Positions 17,726 to 26,561 of a stretch of DNA of 64,000 bases are shown here, piece after piece; the first letter of the stretch is position 1, and the number at the start of each line of letters is the position of its first letter. The notes beneath the pieces were generated by a model that was not told the DNA's origin, made no database searches, and was given only the letters and a program-made list of their open reading frames with translations. Source of the stretch: Amycolatopsis alba DSM 44262 (GTDB lineage Bacteria > Actinomycetota > Actinomycetes > Mycobacteriales > Pseudonocardiaceae); contig NZ_KB913032.1 in the NCBI RefSeq assembly GCF_000384215.1, positions 521,021-585,020 on the forward strand, in the 5' to 3' direction. Both the position numbers and the translations under genes were made by a program.

Positions 17726-20632
17726 ATGGTCATGAGAGTTCGAGCGCACCGCACCGCCTGGCTCGCCCTGGTCCTCGCCCTGCTGGCGGGCCTGCTCACC
17801 ACGCCGCCGGCGAGCGCGGAGGTGCACCATCCCCGCCAGCAATGGCTGCGCGAGGCCACCGCGGGACTCTTCCTCCACTGGGGCATGTTCACCGCACCCC
17901 GCCAGACCGACTGCGCCGCCTGGGAACGCGCGGTCACCGACGGCGGCTGGAGCGCGGACTACTGGGTGGACGAGGCCCGCAAACTCGGCGCCTCCTACAT
18001 CGTGCTCGCCACCTTCCACAGCAGGCTGGGCTACGCGCGGCCGTGGCCGTCGGCCATCCCCGGAAGCTGCTCCACGCGCCGCGACCTCCTCGGCGAACTC
18101 GTCAAAGCAGGCAACGCCAAGGGTGTCCGGACGATCCTCTACATGACCGACGATCCCCAATGGCACAAGGAAACCGGCGTCGAGTCGCTCGATTCCGCCG
18201 CGTACTCCGCCTACAAGGGCAAGCAGGTCGACCTGACCACCCGCCCCGGCTTCGGCGAGTACAGCTACGACCTCTTCCACGAGGTCATGGACCGCTACTC
18301 GGACCTCGCCGGGTTCTGGATCGACAACGACAACGAGTACTGGGAGAAGAACAAGCTCTACGAACAGGTCCGTGAGAAACGCCCGTCCTGGTTGCTGAGC
18401 AACAACAACGAGGACACCCCGATCATGGACACGGTCAGCAACGAGCAGAAGACCGGCATCACCCCGCCGTACGACTACCCGCAGGCCGCGTTCACCCCGA
18501 TGCCGCGGCTGACCGAGGCCGACTACAAACTGCCGACCAACGGCGGCTGGTGGTACGACGGCACCGATCAGGCCGTCGACTTCCGGTTGTCCACCGGCCG
18601 CTACATCACCAACGCGGGTTCGTCGATGAAGTCGCTGATGGCGGAAACCCCGATGGTGAAAGGGAAGTTCCCGCCGCAGCAGGAGGCGTACAACAACTTC
18701 ATGGCGAGCTGGGTACCGCCGATCAAATCCTCCTTGCAGGGCAAAGAGGGCGGCGGGTACATGTACGGCGGGATGCAGCCGGGCTTCTGGAACGACGGCG
18801 CGCACGGCGTCATCACCGTCGAGCCCGGCGCGGGAACGCAGTACCTCCACGTGGTCACTCGTCCGAGCACCGACCTGCTCCGCCTGCGTGACAACGGGTA
18901 CAAAGTGACCAGGGTGTCCGATGTGCGCACCGGCAAACCACTGCGCTTCAGTCAATCCGCCGGGTATCTGACCCTTGTGGACATCAAGGACTGGGACACC
19001 TACGACACGGTGTTCAAGGTGGAGACGGCCGGGCAGCGGAACTTCCTCGACTCCCACACGATCAAGGCGACGGCTTCGTCCGCGCGTGCGGGGCATCCGG
19101 CGTCGAATCTCGTCGACGGGAACTTCGAGAACTACTGGGACGCGGACGGCAAGGAACCGGTCTCGCTGACCTTGGACCTCGGCAGGCGGCGGAGCGCGAC
19201 CTACCTCGCGGTGAACCAGCGTGAGATGTCACCGACCCACGCGCGCGAATCGTTCGGCAGGCCGGAGGACTCGTCGAGGATCCAGGACTACCGCGTCTAC
19301 GTCAGCGACGACGGCCGGAACTGGGGCGAACCGGTCCGCGCCGGGGCGATGCCGAGCGCTCGCGGAGTGCAGTTCATCGACTTCGGTGAACGGCAGACCC
19401 GCTTCATCAAGCTGGAAGTGCTGAACACCTGGTCCGGCCCGCAGGCGAAACCCTTCTACCGGCAACTGGGGATCGACGAGATCAAGGTGGCCTCCGGCTA
19501 CCCGAGTTCCGTCTTCGGCGCCCAGGTCCCGCTGGAGGCCGAAGCCTTCCGCAACGACCACGAAGGCCGTGCCCGGCTCGGCTGGTGCTCCCCCTGCTCC
19601 GGATCGTTCCAGGTCACCGGCCTCGGCGGCGGCCGGCGCAACTCGGTCACCTATCCGGGGGTGACGGTCGCGGAAACCGGGAGCCATCGGCTCCAGCTCG
19701 ACACGACGGGCGGCCCCGCGACGTCGGTGGCGGTGAGTGTCAACGGCGGCGCTCCCGTCGAGACCGCGATCGACGCCGGCCCGCCGGGAACCGTGGTCTC
19801 GACGGCGATCCCCGTCGCGCTGAACGCCGGTTCCAACACCGTCAAGGTGTTCAGCAACGCCACGTCGGGGCCGGGCCTGGACCGGATCGCGATCGCTCCC
19901 CTGCCGCCGTCGTCCTACACGCCGAAGACGACCCTGACCGTCGAACCCGGTGGCGTCCAATGGCTTTCCCCAGGACGGCAGTCCTTGAAGGTGACCGCGA
20001 AACTGCGGCTCGACGCCGACGACACGATCGGCAAGGTCACCATGGCCCCGGCGGTCCCGGCCGGCTGGAGCCTGCAGGGCGCTCCGGCGACGGCGGCGTC
20101 CATGCGCGTCGGGAACGAGCTCGAAGCCTCGTGGACGCTGGTCTCCCCCGAAGGCGTCACCGCGGCCGACATCCCGGTCACCGCGTCGTTCGACCTTCTC
20201 GGCCGGGCGAAATCCGTGAGCAAGCCGGTGCGGGTGAGCCCACGACCGGCCGACCGGGTCTTCATGCGGGAGGCCGAAGATTCGGCGAACGACGTCGGCA
20301 GCGCGGGCGTCACGAGCTGCGGGGTGTGCTCGGGCGGCCAGAAGGTCCGCAACATCGGCGGCGATCCGGACGCTTTCGTGCGGTTCGACGACGTGACCGT
20401 GCCCGAGACGAGGCAGTACACCCTCTACCTCGACTTCACCGTCAACGGACCTCGCTCGTACTTCGTCACGGTCGACGACGGCACTCCGATCGAGGTGAAG
20501 GTCGACGGTTCTGGCAACAACACCCAGCTCACGACCTCGGTTCCGGTCGAGCTGAAGGCGGGGGCGAACACGATCAAGCTGTCCAACGACCACGCCTCCG
20601 CCCCGGACCTCGATCGGCTGTCACTGGGGTGA
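17726..20632 (+). CDS. Secreted GH29 alpha-L-fucosidase-like enzyme with F5/8C and CBM modules
   Basis: A 968-aa exported glycosidase. The signal peptide ends near residue 31 (PPASA|E). The catalytic domain (about 35-330) shows the GH29 opening WLREATAGLFLHWGMF and an active-site strand GFWIDNDNEYW with D200 as the likely nucleophile. Then follow an F5/8 type C (CBM32) module at about 440-585 (IKATASSARAGHPASNLVDG), a CBM35/6-like module at about 597-735, a beta-sandwich linker at about 740-840 and a second CBM35-like module at about 845-968. Both CBM35-like modules carry a CxxC pair (WCSPCSGS; SCGVCSGG). Substrate identity is inferred from the fold only. Confidence 0.82.
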   Translation: MVMRVRAHRTAWLALVLALLAGLLTTPPASAEVHHPRQQWLREATAGLFLHWGMFTAPRQTDCAAWERAVTDGGWSADYWVDEARKLGASYIVLATFHSRLGYARPWPSAIPGSCSTRRDLLGELVKAGNAKGVRTILYMTDDPQWHKETGVESLDSAAYSAYKGKQVDLTTRPGFGEYSYDLFHEVMDRYSDLAGFWIDNDNEYWEKNKLYEQVREKRPSWLLSNNNEDTPIMDTVSNEQKTGITPPYDYPQAAFTPMPRLTEADYKLPTNGGWWYDGTDQAVDFRLSTGRYITNAGSSMKSLMAETPMVKGKFPPQQEAYNNFMASWVPPIKSSLQGKEGGGYMYGGMQPGFWNDGAHGVITVEPGAGTQYLHVVTRPSTDLLRLRDNGYKVTRVSDVRTGKPLRFSQSAGYLTLVDIKDWDTYDTVFKVETAGQRNFLDSHTIKATASSARAGHPASNLVDGNFENYWDADGKEPVSLTLDLGRRRSATYLAVNQREMSPTHARESFGRPEDSSRIQDYRVYVSDDGRNWGEPVRAGAMPSARGVQFIDFGERQTRFIKLEVLNTWSGPQAKPFYRQLGIDEIKVASGYPSSVFGAQVPLEAEAFRNDHEGRARLGWCSPCSGSFQVTGLGGGRRNSVTYPGVTVAETGSHRLQLDTTGGPATSVAVSVNGGAPVETAIDAGPPGTVVSTAIPVALNAGSNTVKVFSNATSGPGLDRIAIAPLPPSSYTPKTTLTVEPGGVQWLSPGRQSLKVTAKLRLDADDTIGKVTMAPAVPAGWSLQGAPATAASMRVGNELEASWTLVSPEGVTAADIPVTASFDLLGRAKSVSKPVRVSPRPADRVFMREAEDSANDVGSAGVTSCGVCSGGQKVRNIGGDPDAFVRFDDVTVPETRQYTLYLDFTVNGPRSYFVTVDDGTPIEVKVDGSGNNTQLTTSVPVELKAGANTIKLSNDHASAPDLDRLSLG

Positions 20633-20641
20633 GGGACCGGC

Positions 20642-20672
20642 TTGACCCTCTCCCTGGGAGAGGGTTCAGGCT
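20642..20672 (+). promoter_or_regulatory. MerR-type promoter/operator with 19-bp spacer
   Basis: TTGACC (20642-20647) and CAGGCT (20667-20672) are separated by 19 bp, the lengthened spacing typical of MerR-activated promoters. The spacer region holds the palindrome ACCCTCTCCC-T-GGGAGAGGGT (20645-20665). The expected transcription start falls on the ATG at 20679, so the mRNA should be leaderless. Confidence 0.75.
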
Positions 20673-20678
20673 GATCCC

Positions 20679-21482
20679 ATGACGACCTTGATGCCGATCG
20701 GCGTGTTCGCGCACGCCACCAGGCTGTCGGTCCGCGCGCTGCGCAACTACGACCGGCTCGGGCTGCTGGTGCCCGCCAGGATCGACCCCGGCACCGGGTA
20801 CCGCCGGTACTCGCTGGAGCAGTTCGCGCGCGCGGGCCTGATCCGGCGGCTTCGGGAACTGGAGGTCCCGCTGGCGGAGATCGCCGGGATCCTCGACGCG
20901 GGGTCCCCGGACGAGGTGAAGGCCGCGATCAAACGGCATCACGACCGGGTGGCCGCGCGGGCCGCGGAACTCGCGGCGATCAGCGGCGGGCTCGACTCCG
21001 TGCTCGCCGAGCCGACGCGGTGGCTGCATGTCTACGAGCGCGTGCGCACGCCGCAGCGGATCGCCTTCCTGACGATCCGGACCCCGCTGAGCGGCTTGGC
21101 CGAGCTGATCGGTCCCGCGTACGCGCGGCTGTTCGCGGCGCTGGACGCTCAAGGGGTCACGCCGTCCGGACCACCTGGGACCCGCTACCGCACCGACGAT
21201 CCCGACGAGCTGACCGTCGAACTGTTCGTCCCGGTGGAAGGATCGGTGCGCGACGACGGCGAGATCGGCCCCGCCGAGCTTCCCGGTGGCCTGCTCGCGG
21301 CGACGATCCACGAGGGTGACTACGAAGACGTCGAGACCGCCTACCGATCGCTGGGCCGCTGGATCGCCGAGCGCGACCGCGTCCCGACCGGGCCCGCCGA
21401 GGAGTTGTACCTGGTGGCGCCCGGACCGTCGGTCGCGCCCGAGGCGTACCGCACCGAGATCGCCTGGCCGGTGACCGCGTGA
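20679..21482 (+). CDS. MerR-family regulator with GyrI-like effector domain
   Basis: A 267-aa transcription activator. The N-terminal MerR HTH-wing lies at about 4-75 (IGVFAHATRLSVRALRNYDRLGLL, then GYRRYSLEQFARAGLIRRLRELEVPL). A coiled dimerisation helix follows to about 115. The C-terminal GyrI/BmrR-like ligand-binding domain is at about 118-267 (TELFVPVEG-like VELFVPVEGSV, ATIHEGDYEDVETAYRSL). The start has no ribosome site because transcription is predicted to begin at the ATG. Its stop overlaps the GTG of the BtrH-like gene (GTGA), so the two are co-translated. Confidence 0.92.
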   Translation: MTTLMPIGVFAHATRLSVRALRNYDRLGLLVPARIDPGTGYRRYSLEQFARAGLIRRLRELEVPLAEIAGILDAGSPDEVKAAIKRHHDRVAARAAELAAISGGLDSVLAEPTRWLHVYERVRTPQRIAFLTIRTPLSGLAELIGPAYARLFAALDAQGVTPSGPPGTRYRTDDPDELTVELFVPVEGSVRDDGEIGPAELPGGLLAATIHEGDYEDVETAYRSLGRWIAERDRVPTGPAEELYLVAPGPSVAPEAYRTEIAWPVTA

Positions 21483-22474
21483 TCCTCGACGGCATCCGAA
21501 CCGAAGGCGGCGAGCACTGCGAGACCAGCACTCTCGACGTCCTCCTGCGACACGCCGGGGTCGAGCTGTCCGAGCCGATGCTGTTCGGGCTCGGCGAAGG
21601 TCTCGGCTTCATCTACTGGGACGGGAAGAACCTGCCGTTCCCGTTCCTCGGCGGGCGGGCCAAACCCGCCGAGATCACGCGGAAGCTGGCCGACCGCCTC
21701 GGACTCACCTTGCGGGTGAAGGAAACGACGTCGGCGCGCACGGCGTGGCGGAACGTGGCCGAACAGATCGACGCCGGTGTCCCCGTCGGCCTTCAGCTCG
21801 ACTCGTACCACCTCGAGTACTTCACCTCGAAAGTCCACTTTGGAGGGCACTTCGCGGCCTTGTACGGCTATGACGCAAAGAAGGCCTTTCTCGTCGACAC
21901 CGCGCAGCAGGGTGGTTCCGTGTCGACGTCCTTGGTGAGCCTGGAGCGCGCTCGTGGCGAGAAGGGGCCGATGACGGCGAAGAACCGCTCGTTCACCATC
22001 GGCGCGGACGGGCCTCCCGTCCCGCTCGCCGACGCCATCCGCACGGCCGTGCGGGCCAACGCGGCGGAGTTCCTGAATCCGCCCATCGCCAACCTCGGGT
22101 ATCGCGGGATCGGCAAGGCCGCCGTCCAGGTGCGGAAATGGCTGGACCGCAGCAGCGATCCCGCCCGTGATCTCCCGCAGGTCGCCGTCCTGATGGAACG
22201 GGCGGGGACCGGCGGCGCGCTCTTCCGCCGGATCTACCGCGACTTTCTCGAAGAAGCAACGGCCTTCGTCGACGACGCCGTCCTCCGCACCGCATATGAG
22301 AAGTACCGCGATGTCACTCCACTATGGACAGAAGTCGCGGGCTTGTTCACACAGGCGGGAGAAACCGGCGACGCCCGGCACCTGGCCGACGCGTCCGCCG
22401 TCCTGTCCGAACTGGCCCAGCGCGAACAGGAGGCGATGACGGCGCTCGCGACGGTTCAGCGTGTGCGCTCGTAG
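21479..22474 (+). CDS. BtrH N-terminal-domain / DUF4872 protein
   Basis: A 331-aa cytosolic protein. The N-terminal half is a BtrH-like papain-fold acyltransferase domain: GEHCETSTLDVLLRHAGVELSE with the probable catalytic Cys (C15), GLGEGLGFIYW, and a central HFGGHFAALYGYD stretch supplying a His. The C-terminal half is helical, as in DUF4872. In butirosin biosynthesis BtrH transfers an acyl group; here no antibiotic cluster is present. Translationally coupled to the MerR regulator upstream, it is the likely target of ligand-controlled induction. The last 19 bp overlap the convergent DUF1684 gene. Confidence 0.8.
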   Translation: MILDGIRTEGGEHCETSTLDVLLRHAGVELSEPMLFGLGEGLGFIYWDGKNLPFPFLGGRAKPAEITRKLADRLGLTLRVKETTSARTAWRNVAEQIDAGVPVGLQLDSYHLEYFTSKVHFGGHFAALYGYDAKKAFLVDTAQQGGSVSTSLVSLERARGEKGPMTAKNRSFTIGADGPPVPLADAIRTAVRANAAEFLNPPIANLGYRGIGKAAVQVRKWLDRSSDPARDLPQVAVLMERAGTGGALFRRIYRDFLEEATAFVDDAVLRTAYEKYRDVTPLWTEVAGLFTQAGETGDARHLADASAVLSELAQREQEAMTALATVQRVRS

Positions 22475-23253
22475 GGCAGCTTCTCCCCCGCTTCGACCGC
22501 GAACGGCAGGTCGTTGCCCGCCGGCGGCAACGGGCACGTGGCGAAGTCGGTGAACGCGCACGGCAGATTCGTCGCGCGGGTGAAGTCGAGGACGACGGAA
22601 CCGTCCTCGCCGGGCGGGGACACCGCGAGCGACCGGTTCGCGGCGTAGGTGGTGACGCCGCTCGTCGCGTCGGTGAACAGGATGAGCAGGCCGTCCTTCT
22701 TGCCGTTGAACGCGGTGAGCGTGTGTTCCACGCCGTCGCGTTCGAAACGGACGATTCCAGGGGCGACATAAACGTGGCTGAGGCCTTCGACGACCGCGCC
22801 GACCGTGGTCGGCTGCGGCTCGTCGAAAGCTTCGAAGGTCCCGGACAGCACCCAGGCCGCGTCGGGCTCATACGCCGGGACACCGCGGAAAGCGTTCAGC
22901 ACCGGCGCTTTCGGGTCGTGCGCCCGGATCAGATACCCGCCGCGGCGTGCCACCTCGATCTCGATGTCCCCGGCGACGACACGAGTGGTCGCACCGCTGT
23001 TGACCAGCTCGAAGCGACGGACACCGGTGAGCCGTTCGCCGTCGTGCGAGAGGTCGGCGCCCTGCGGGTCGAGGTACGCCGCGTCGGCGTCCTGCCACCA
23101 CAGCCCCGGCAGCCCCTCATACGCGCGCGGCTTGTCCTCCAGCCAGTCGAGCGAGACCAGCGCGAGCCAGCCGAGCGGGTCGGCGAGATCGCGCTCGCGC
23201 TGGGTCTTCCAGCCCTGCCAGTCCTGCGTGAACGTGTCCAGGCTTGTGCTCAT
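22456..23253 (-). CDS. DUF1684 domain-containing protein
   Basis: A 265-aa soluble protein of unknown function. It shows the DUF1684 pattern: N-terminal WQGWKTQRERDLADPLGWLALVSLDWL, a middle VLNAFRGVPAYEPDAAW, and the C-terminal hallmark LDFTRATNLPCAFTDFATCPLPPAGNDLPFAV with its conserved Cys residues. ATG 23253 is preceded by GGAAGGGAAC. The longer upstream open frame is a shadow. The family is widespread in actinobacteria without a proven activity. Confidence 0.88.
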   Translation of the reverse strand: MSTSLDTFTQDWQGWKTQRERDLADPLGWLALVSLDWLEDKPRAYEGLPGLWWQDADAAYLDPQGADLSHDGERLTGVRRFELVNSGATTRVVAGDIEIEVARRGGYLIRAHDPKAPVLNAFRGVPAYEPDAAWVLSGTFEAFDEPQPTTVGAVVEGLSHVYVAPGIVRFERDGVEHTLTAFNGKKDGLLILFTDATSGVTTYAANRSLAVSPPGEDGSVVLDFTRATNLPCAFTDFATCPLPPAGNDLPFAVEAGEKLPYERTR

Positions 23254-23511
23254 CGCCGTTCCCTTCCGTGACCTTGCTCGTTCCCACGGGTCAACGGCCT
23301 GGCGGCGGTGATATTTCGTGTCCCGGTATGTGGGCCGGGGCTCCGCAAGCGCTTCGTGGGTGATCGGCGAAGAGCTGATGAGCGGGAAGCCGCCCAGGGG
23401 CCGAGTAATCAGGTCTCCGGGTAACGGTCGGGCCCACCTCCGCCCACTGTGAGATGGCGGATCAGGCGATACCGTTGGCCGTGCCACGACGCGAGTCACG
23501 AGGGGGTGGGG

Positions 23512-25490
23512 ATGGCTGGCGAGACGCACAACGAGTTCAGCGGACAGTCTTCCGTCACCGGTGCTGCGGACGTGGGCGCACGGGCCCTTGCGCTCGCGGT
23601 CCACGCACAGTGGCGGCATGAGGCCGGCCTGCGAGGGCTCGTCGACCCGACACCCATCCCCACGGGCTGGCGGGCGATGTGGGGCGAAGTCGCCGACCAC
23701 CCGGAGAACGTCGGGACGGACGTGGCCGGCGACACCGGCAACCTGGCCGATTTCACCCGTACCTTCCGCGGCCTGCGGCGGAGACGGCTCGTCATCCTCG
23801 GCGGCGCAGGTAGCGCAAGACCTCGTTGGCGATCCTCCTCCTGCTCGAGCTACTCGACACGGCGCGAGCCGACGAACCGGTGCCGGTGCTGTTGCCCGTC
23901 GCGTCGTGGGAACCGGAGCGCGAACACCTGAAGACCTGGACAGCACGGCGAGTCGTCGAGGAGTACCCGGATATCAAGATCAGCGTCGCGAGGCGGCTGG
24001 TCGCCAACCGGCACGTGTTCCCGGTGCTCGACGGCCTCGACGAGATCGCCGCCAAGAATCGCGCAACCGCCCTGCGTGAAATCTCCCGAGCGGTCCGCGG
24101 TGGCGACCCGGTTGTTCTCACCTGCCGACAGGAGGAATACAGGGAAGCAGTCGCCCGAGCGGGCGGCGCGATCGGCTCGACGGCAGTGGTCGGTGCCGTG
24201 CCGCTGTCGCCGCCGCTCGTTGCCGACCACCTTCGCCGGTGCGTCCCGCCTGGTGGGCTGCCCCGCTGGACGGCGCTGCTGGGCCACCTCGCCAAAGCAC
24301 CATCCGACGCCGTTGCCTCGGCGTCGAGCACCCCGCTCATGGTGTCGCTCATGCGAGCCGTGTACGCGAACCCCGGCCGCGACCCAGATGAGCTCCTGGA
24401 CACCAGGAGGTTCCCCGACCAGGACGCGATCGAAAACCACCTGCTGGACGCGGTCATCCCCACCGCGTTCGAGGACGGCCCCGGCTTCCACGATCCGCAG
24501 CGACCGCCAACCCGGCGATGGCCGCGGGAGAAGGCCGAGCGCTGGCTCACGTTCCTCGCCGGCACGCTGACCACGATGCGCACTCAGGACTTCGCGTGGT
24601 GGCAGTTACCGAGAGAGAACACACCGGCGAGACTCAGCGCGTGGAGCGGTGTCGTCGCCCTGTTCTGGTGGACTGCCGCGGTCCTCGCTTCCGGTGGCTC
24701 ACCGGCGCCGACACAAGATCCCAGGTGGGTCTCGCCGTTCTCGGTGTGCTGCTGGTCGTTCCCGCAGCTGTGATCGTGACCAGGCCGATCCTGCCGAAGG
24801 GACATCCGCGAAAGCTGACCGGCAGCTTGTCCGAGGATGTACTCGAGTACGCCAAGTCGTGGCACATCGTGCTGTGGGCTGTCGTCGGCGGTGTCGGCGG
24901 CTGGGCCTTCATCCTGCTCCTCGGCCTGGCGCTTGGCGGCGACATGGTCCCGGCAGGCCCGGCGGGATAGCGATACCGCCGCCTGGCGAGGACCTGATAG
25001 TCAAGGTCGGCTACACCTGGGACTTCGTCCTCGGGCAGCTATGCATCATGGTGAGCATCACCGGCCTCGTGATGCTCATGTTCTTCAACCACGAGCTGGC
25101 GGCCGTGCCCGGCGTAACCACCGGCAGACCAGGGAAGGCGGTGCTGCGGCAGGCCGTCGAAGCGCCATCGTCACGATGGTGCTCGTCAGCGCGCTCTTCG
25201 CACTACCGCTGGTCGGGCTCGGTCTGCTATTCGACTTCAGCCGGTTCGGGCTTGGTGTCATGGTGATCATTGCGGCGACGCTCGGACTGATGTCGTACTC
25301 ACAGTCAGCGTTCGGCGGCTATTTCCGTACCCGCCGCCGGCTCGCCGCGACCGACGATCTCCCGTGGAGGCTGACCGCCTTTCTCAAGGACGCCCACCGC
25401 CTGGGCATCCTCCGCCAGTCCGGTACCACCTACCAGTTCCGGCACGCCCGCCTCCGCGACCACCTCGTGGCGCGGGCCAGGAAGACCTAG
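23512..25490 (+). pseudogene. NACHT/STAND NTPase pseudogene, at least four frameshifts
   Basis: Remains of an NLR-like NACHT ATPase with membrane helices. From ATG 23512 the frame reads NEFSG..VTGAADV.. up to RLVILGGAGS. There a single G is missing near 23815, inside the P-loop: restoring it gives GGAGSGKTSLAILLLLELL. The second frame carries Walker B VFPVLDGLDEIA and the NACHT sensor region until about 24700. A third frame gives LAVLGVLLVVPAAVIVT and WAVVGGVGGWAFILLL until about 24965. A fourth reads TWDFVLGQLCIMVSITGLVMLMF until about 25165, and a fifth ends YQFRHARLRDHLVARARKT. Each step is a shift in the same direction. Non-functional as read. Confidence 0.85.
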
Positions 25491-25859
25491 TCAGGACAGT
25501 TCCGAGCCCGACATCCGGGAGTCTTCATCGGAATCCGGGGAGAGGCAATGGTGTCCTGGGAGTAGCGCAGATACGGCCGCGACAGACCTTCTGCCTCAAA
25601 TCGGGCACCAGCCCCATGGCAGTGGGACAACACACGCTCACACCGGTGACAGCGTGCTCGGCACGCGCGTACTTGCCTCGCGGTGAGGTGTGCGCTGCGC
25701 GATGATGCGCTGGTGCGAGCAGGTGCGGGTTTCGGCTCTCCGGCGATCACGGTGGAAGCGCCGCGTTTGTGACTCGGCTACTTGACCTAAGGCCATCACG
25801 TGCGTTCGAGGTCGGGGATCCGGTAGGCCGCCGTCCAGGAGCCATCCGCCGGATGTCAC
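25491..25859. other. Decayed intergenic stretch, no gene recognised
   Basis: About 370 bp between the NACHT remnant and the IS256-type remnant. No credible ORF or RNA structure was seen. Its reduced codon-like periodicity and its position suggest decayed accessory DNA. Confidence 0.5.
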
Positions 25860-26448
25860 TGTGGCTGCTGTCGTCGGACTTGCCGCCGGACGGCGAACTC
25901 GCCGATCATCTTCACTGGCTTCTCGACCGCGGCCGACTGGTTCTGCTTGGCGGCGTCGGATCCGTGCGAACATGCCATCGAACTTGACCGGCCACTTCTT
26001 CGACGGCTGCCGACCGGCCCAGTCCTGCATCTCGACGACGGCCTTGTCGGTGATCCGCGAGATCGTCTCTTTGCCGACCGAGGATCCGTAGATCTCGGCA
26101 AATGTGCCGAAATGTCCTCGGTTGTCATTCCCTTCGCATACAACGAAAACACGATATCATCCACCTCGGTAAGCCGTAATTGCTGCTTCTTCACGACCTG
26201 CGGCTCGAACGTGCTTTTCCGCTCCCCGTGGCACGTTGATATCGACCTCGCCCGCGACATCCGACACCACCGTTTTAGGTCGACTACCGTTCCGGACATT
26301 CGTCGACTCACGGTCCGGCTCGGCCTTGGTGAACAGCTTCAGCAGGTCGTCCGGGCCGGTCAACGCCAGCCTCCGCGCCTTCGCTTCGGCGACAGCCCCG
26401 CGCCGGCTTGGACTTACTCTTGCGTGGAATCGCAAGGTCCGATGCCAT
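25860..26448 (-). pseudogene. IS256-family (mutator-type) transposase remnant
   Basis: The N-terminal third of a mutator-type transposase split over three frames. It begins near ATG 26448 (ASDLAIPRKSKSKPA), then AVAEAKARRLALTGPDDLLKLFTK, then NVRNGSRPKTVVSDVAGEVDINVPR. Next, in another frame, come FEPQVVKKQQLRLTEVDD and IVFSLYAKGMTTEDISAHL, and in a third MQDWAGRQPSKKWPV. About 30 residues are missing between FTK and ESTNVRNGS. The whole DDE-bearing C-terminal half is absent. No inverted repeats were identified. It is dead and probably ancient. Confidence 0.8.
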
Positions 26449-26523
26449 CACTCACAGCGCCCATCCCGCCAGACCTCAGCCCAGCGTGTCGGGTCGGAAA
26501 CACTGATTTTGGAACAGTTCTAT

Positions 26524-26555
26524 ACGAACACATGTTCGATAGTTTCTGCTATGAT
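26524..26555 (+). promoter_or_regulatory. LexA (SOS) box and -10 element for HNH gene
   Basis: ACGAACACATGTTCGA (26524-26539) matches the actinobacterial SOS box TCGAAC-N4-GTTCGA in all but its first base. TATGAT at 26550-26555 is a good -10 hexamer, 7 bases before GTG 26562. LexA control of DUF222/13E12-type genes is known in Mycobacterium. The ATG at 26532 lies inside the box and is therefore unlikely to be used. Confidence 0.8.
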
Positions 26556-26561
26556 GGAGGT

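Noticed and set aside
21479..22474. Aminoglycoside (butirosin-like) biosynthetic cluster
   Set aside because: Only the BtrH-like gene is present; neighbouring genes are not biosynthetic.
26532..26534. ATG 26532 as start of the HNH gene
   Set aside because: It lies within the LexA box and upstream of the -10 TATGAT, so it would not be transcribed from that promoter.
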